Shown here: piece after piece, positions 6,384 to 6,467 of the stretch
Layout of the letters: the number at the start of each line of letters is the position of its first letter
How positions within the stretch are numbered: position 1 is the stretch's first letter
NCBI GenBank assembly: GCA_020720565.1
Contig: DYOK01000102.1
Span: 2,984 to 9,450, forward strand
Length of the DNA: 6,467 nucleotides
Source: Acetofilamentum sp.
Lineage (GTDB): Bacteria; Bacteroidota; Bacteroidia; Bacteroidales; JAFGXI01
Reading direction: 5' to 3'
Program-made: the position numbers and the translations under genes
Notes under the pieces: model-generated
Told to the model about the DNA's origin: nothing
What the model saw: the letters and a program-made list of their open reading frames with translations, nothing else
Database searches by the model: none

Positions 6384-6467
6384 TGTCTTTATTTTTAAAT
6401 TTATAATTAATCCCGAATCGAAACATTGGATTTATATATTTTTTCCCTTTAATATAATTGTAGTAAT
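6370..6467 (-). CDS. C-terminal end of a second beta-barrel-like protein (partial)
   Basis: An open frame enters from the right edge and ends at TAG (6372-6370), giving 31 residues from the first full codon at 6465. The piece YINPMFRFGINYKFKNKD reads as a final beta-strand of an outer-membrane barrel, very like the LNYRFGKE end of the next gene. Its stop lies 14 nt inside the start of that gene, in a different frame. The shared AT-richness and tandem order suggest two related barrel genes in one operon. Most of the gene lies outside the window, so identity is tentative. Confidence 0.6.
   Translation of the reverse strand, partial: YYNYIKGKKYINPMFRFGINYKFKNKDSENI

Overview
The window looks like chromosomal DNA of a member of the Bacteroidota. 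The evidence is a gene cluster typical of that phylum (short GT5 'glycogen/starch synthase', DUF4270 lipoprotein, glmS), a Bacteroidota-type AMP nucleosidase, A-rich leaders without a clear Shine-Dalgarno, a -7 box of the TAnnTTTG type, and 'AQ' signal-peptide ends. I cannot name the genus.

Layout. Positions 1-4128 hold three genes on the minus strand, read from high to low coordinates: a 268-aa GT5-domain protein (4128-3322), a 417-aa DUF4270 lipoprotein (3309-2056) and a complete 612-aa GlmS (1839-1). The first two are 12 bp apart, lie in the same reading frame and are surely co-transcribed. A 216-bp AT-rich gap separates the lipoprotein from glmS. A good -7 promoter box sits just upstream of the GT5 gene. 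Positions 4129-4640 are intergenic and hold a long nested inverted repeat (4383-4438). AMP nucleosidase (4641-5411, plus strand) follows.

Positions 5412-5807 carry no intact gene. They hold a degenerate interspersed repeat, a decayed IS630-family transposase fragment whose third catalytic acidic residue is replaced by a stop codon, a 14-bp direct repeat and a small palindrome. From 5808 to the right edge the base composition falls sharply. This stretch carries two overlapping minus-strand genes for small outer-membrane beta-barrel-like proteins, one complete (191 aa) and one seen only as its last 31 codons.

How the genes fit together. GlmS makes glucosamine-6-phosphate for peptidoglycan and LPS. 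The two genes upstream are usual neighbours in the phylum: a probably non-catalytic GT5 half-enzyme and a possibly surface-exposed lipoprotein, so a cell-envelope theme is plausible but unproven. AMP nucleosidase is an independent purine-salvage gene. The right end looks like an accessory, AT-rich insertion next to transposon debris. I see no convincing new multi-gene system. The most unusual points are the half-glycosyltransferase lacking its nucleotide-sugar loop, the non-ATG start with a T9 tract in the lipoprotein gene, the IS630 relic, and the overlapping AT-rich barrel pair.
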